From Akkermansiaceae bacterium UBA1506 (GTDB lineage: Bacteria > Verrucomicrobiota > Verrucomicrobiia > Verrucomicrobiales > DEV007), in NCBI GenBank assembly GCA_002323995.1, contig DCQY01000034.1, positions 1 through 7,214 on the forward strand: a stretch of 7,214 bases of DNA. The letters are read 5' to 3'. Below the pieces are notes generated by a model. That model had not been told where the DNA came from, searched no databases, and saw nothing but the letters and a program-made list of their open reading frames with translations. The first letter of the stretch is position 1, and every line of letters starts with the position of its first letter. Shown one piece after another: positions 5,501 to 7,214 of the stretch. A program made the translations under genes and the position numbers.

Positions 5501-7204
5501 TCAGATTAGATAGTGACGCAAGAGAAACAGTGATAGACCAACAAGGAGGAAGGCTGTTCCTACGATTTCTTTACTCCCGAATTTCTCGCCTCGATGACGG
5601 AATCGCACAAAGTTGAGGAGCTTCCCAGTAGGACAACCGTAGCGGCAGTAACCCATTGGAACAAAGGCTGAAAAGATCAGACTTCCAAAAAGCAGTGAGC
5701 TGGTGATCCAGCTGGCTGCTCTCCATGAGTATCCGTCGAAGGGCTCAAGAGAGGCTACATTGAAGTCGAGCGCAAGCATCCCAACAAGGCAAACGCTGGC
5801 GATAAGGACAACGGGAATGGGCTTGAACCAGGCTTCGATTCGTTTTGGAATCTTGATTCGCCAACTCTTGGGAAGGAATCTCATTAACAGTTGTTGCGCT
5901 GCTCCGTGAGGGCAGGTCTGGAGACAATAAACCTGTTTTCCAGTAACGGCAGGAAGCAGAAGTGACGCAGCGACAAGGATTACGAGTCCGGGGCTGATGA
6001 GCCAAGCGATGCCGGACTGACTCCAGCCAAGAAGGACGGCCTGGGCCACCATGTCTCCACTGATGAATCCGACGTAGATCACGAGGAAAAACTGATAAGT
6101 GATGCGAACTCGCTTTTTCATCTTCAAGCGGGTGAAGGTCATAAGACAGGCTAGGGTAATCAGCAAGAAGAGGAATAGATCTCTCGCCTTCCAATCGATG
6201 GAGAGAGAGAATCTGTCTGAAAAACTGGATGTTTCTATCTCCTGAAGTGTGAGAGTCACTGCTTCTGCGAGGGCATAACTCGTCATTGTGGCTCCACTGA
6301 CGCCGTCGATACCATGTTCCCGGTAATCGATGCCGAGAAAGCTAGTGACGTCGCGATTCTCAAACTTTCGGAAAAAGTATCTTTCGAAGATAACGTCCTC
6401 AACGTAGCGGGCGTTATCGTAGCTTTTTCGGATCTTCACTCCGACGAGCGATTTTTGGTCAGGCTTCAGAGCGATGAGAACATCAATGGGTCCTTGATAG
6501 CCTTGGATCCGATTGGCGAGGTGGGCTGTGTTGAGGGTCCAGCCCAGCGCACTGCCGTTATCGGATTGAACACTAAACATCGGTGGTGAGCTTTTCACCT
6601 CAACTAGGTTGGCAGCATCGGGGAAGAATGACTGAACCTCCTTCACGGTAATTGGATCGGGGAATCTGAGGTTCGGTCCTTCCCCGGCGAGTCGGTAGAT
6701 GATTCCTTCGTTCACTGCAAGGCTGGTCAGGGTTGCCCCGGTAACGGCATCGATATCTCGAAGTCGTGTGATTTCTTCCCAAGTCTTTCCAGTATAGACC
6801 TCAAGAAACTCAGGCTCTTCGATGATCTTGGCGACATGATCTTCTGTATCACCGCTTTTGATAATTCGGGCACCGAGGCAAGTGCTCGAGTCATCGAAAA
6901 CGAGCAGAGTGGTGGTTGGACCTGAGTAGCCAATGATCCAATCACTCGTTGGTGATGTGATCGCAAGGAAGCCAATGCGTTCACCGGCCTCGTCAAGAAT
7001 AAATTTGGTCCCATCGGGTTGCGATTTCTGTGCTAAGGCGAAGGCATTCGGAAGCCATTCCGTGACTTCGCTAATCCTAACCTCGGAAGCGGACTCCTGT
7101 GAGCGTATCCAGTCATGCTGAGAGCGAATAATCCAAACGAGGGACACTATGATAGCCACCCGGTAGCATTGGATTAGTCGCCCGCGCCAGACTGCTCGAT
7201 TCAT
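5501..7204 (-). CDS. Membrane electron-transfer protein with two FMN-binding domains and NosR-like CX3CP membrane module
   Basis: Inner-membrane flavoprotein of 567 aa. One TM helix (about 15-27) leads into an extracytoplasmic part holding two tandem FMN-binding domains (PF04205-like, about 65-172 and 205-320). Each ends in a canonical flavinylation motif: D152-AVTGA-T158 and D300-GVSGA-T306, where the last Thr is expected to carry FMN attached by ApbE. Six more TM segments follow (about 342-358, 370-389, 402-421, 462-480, 498-517, 546-564). Two CX3CP motifs, C427-C431-P432 and C520-C524-P525, lie in Lys/Arg-rich loops, placing them on the cytoplasmic side. This matches the NosR/NapH-type membrane module, but the protein stops shortly after the last helix and lacks the C-terminal 2x[4Fe-4S] ferredoxin domain of NosR. 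The likely role is electron transfer across the membrane; partner and direction are unknown. No ApbE gene is in the window. The start is bounded by an in-frame TGA immediately upstream (7207-7205). It may be the first visible gene of an operon with the esterase and DUF1080 genes. Confidence 0.9.
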   Translation of the reverse strand: MNRAVWRGRLIQCYRVAIIVSLVWIIRSQHDWIRSQESASEVRISEVTEWLPNAFALAQKSQPDGTKFILDEAGERIGFLAITSPTSDWIIGYSGPTTTLLVFDDSSTCLGARIIKSGDTEDHVAKIIEEPEFLEVYTGKTWEEITRLRDIDAVTGATLTSLAVNEGIIYRLAGEGPNLRFPDPITVKEVQSFFPDAANLVEVKSSPPMFSVQSDNGSALGWTLNTAHLANRIQGYQGPIDVLIALKPDQKSLVGVKIRKSYDNARYVEDVIFERYFFRKFENRDVTSFLGIDYREHGIDGVSGATMTSYALAEAVTLTLQEIETSSFSDRFSLSIDWKARDLFLFLLITLACLMTFTRLKMKKRVRITYQFFLVIYVGFISGDMVAQAVLLGWSQSGIAWLISPGLVILVAASLLLPAVTGKQVYCLQTCPHGAAQQLLMRFLPKSWRIKIPKRIEAWFKPIPVVLIASVCLVGMLALDFNVASLEPFDGYSWRAASWITSSLLFGSLIFSAFVPMGYCRYGCPTGKLLNFVRFRHRGEKFGSKEIVGTAFLLVGLSLFLLRHYLI

Positions 7205-7214
7205 TCAGTCGACT

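Noticed and set aside
5501..7204. Naming this gene nosR or nirI
   Set aside because: It has two FMN domains, no C-terminal ferredoxin domain, and no nitrous-oxide or nitrite reductase genes nearby, so only a NosR-like module can be claimed.

Overview
The window reads as a polysaccharide-processing and cell-surface region from a Gram-negative bacterium, most likely a Verrucomicrobiota member (Opitutae-like, probably marine or gut). The basis is the combination of a lysine-tailed sulfatase, a DUF1080 protein, a CE1-like esterase, a verrucomicrobial-style autotransporter and a membrane FMN/CX3CP protein. This taxonomic call is an inference from gene content; no rRNA or other phylogenetic marker is present. 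Planctomycetota share the sulfatase and DUF1080 themes, but the autotransporter barrel makes them less likely.

Layout. Positions 1-3597 are on the plus strand. They hold the 3' part of a sulfatase gene whose start lies outside the window (the GTG at 33 is an internal Val codon), followed 7 nt later by a complete autotransporter gene. The autotransporter has a signal peptide, a short beta-helix passenger with five NNGT-type rungs, a helical linker and a C-terminal beta-barrel ending in Phe. Positions 3624-7204 are on the minus strand. In transcription order they hold a seven-TM protein with two covalent-FMN domains and two CX3CP motifs (7204-5501), a secreted esterase (5433-4324) and a secreted DUF1080/3-keto-disaccharide hydrolase-family protein (4304-3624). 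Gaps are 67 and 19 nt, so they may form one operon. The two blocks converge with only 26 nt between stop codons. Coding density is very high: no gene-free stretch exceeds 70 nt, and I see no RNA gene, CRISPR array, insertion sequence or integrase.

How the genes may work together. The sulfatase would remove sulfate groups and the esterase ester groups from a decorated polysaccharide or glycoconjugate. The DUF1080 protein may cleave 3-keto-glycosides, and the autotransporter would place a small beta-helix at the cell surface. The FMN protein would move electrons across the inner membrane; its link to the sugar genes is positional only. The least ordinary items are the doubled FMN domain without the C-terminal ferredoxin domain of NosR, its place at the head of a sugar-hydrolase cluster, and the very close sulfatase-autotransporter pairing. 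I do not see a clearly new biological system, and the findings are scored accordingly.
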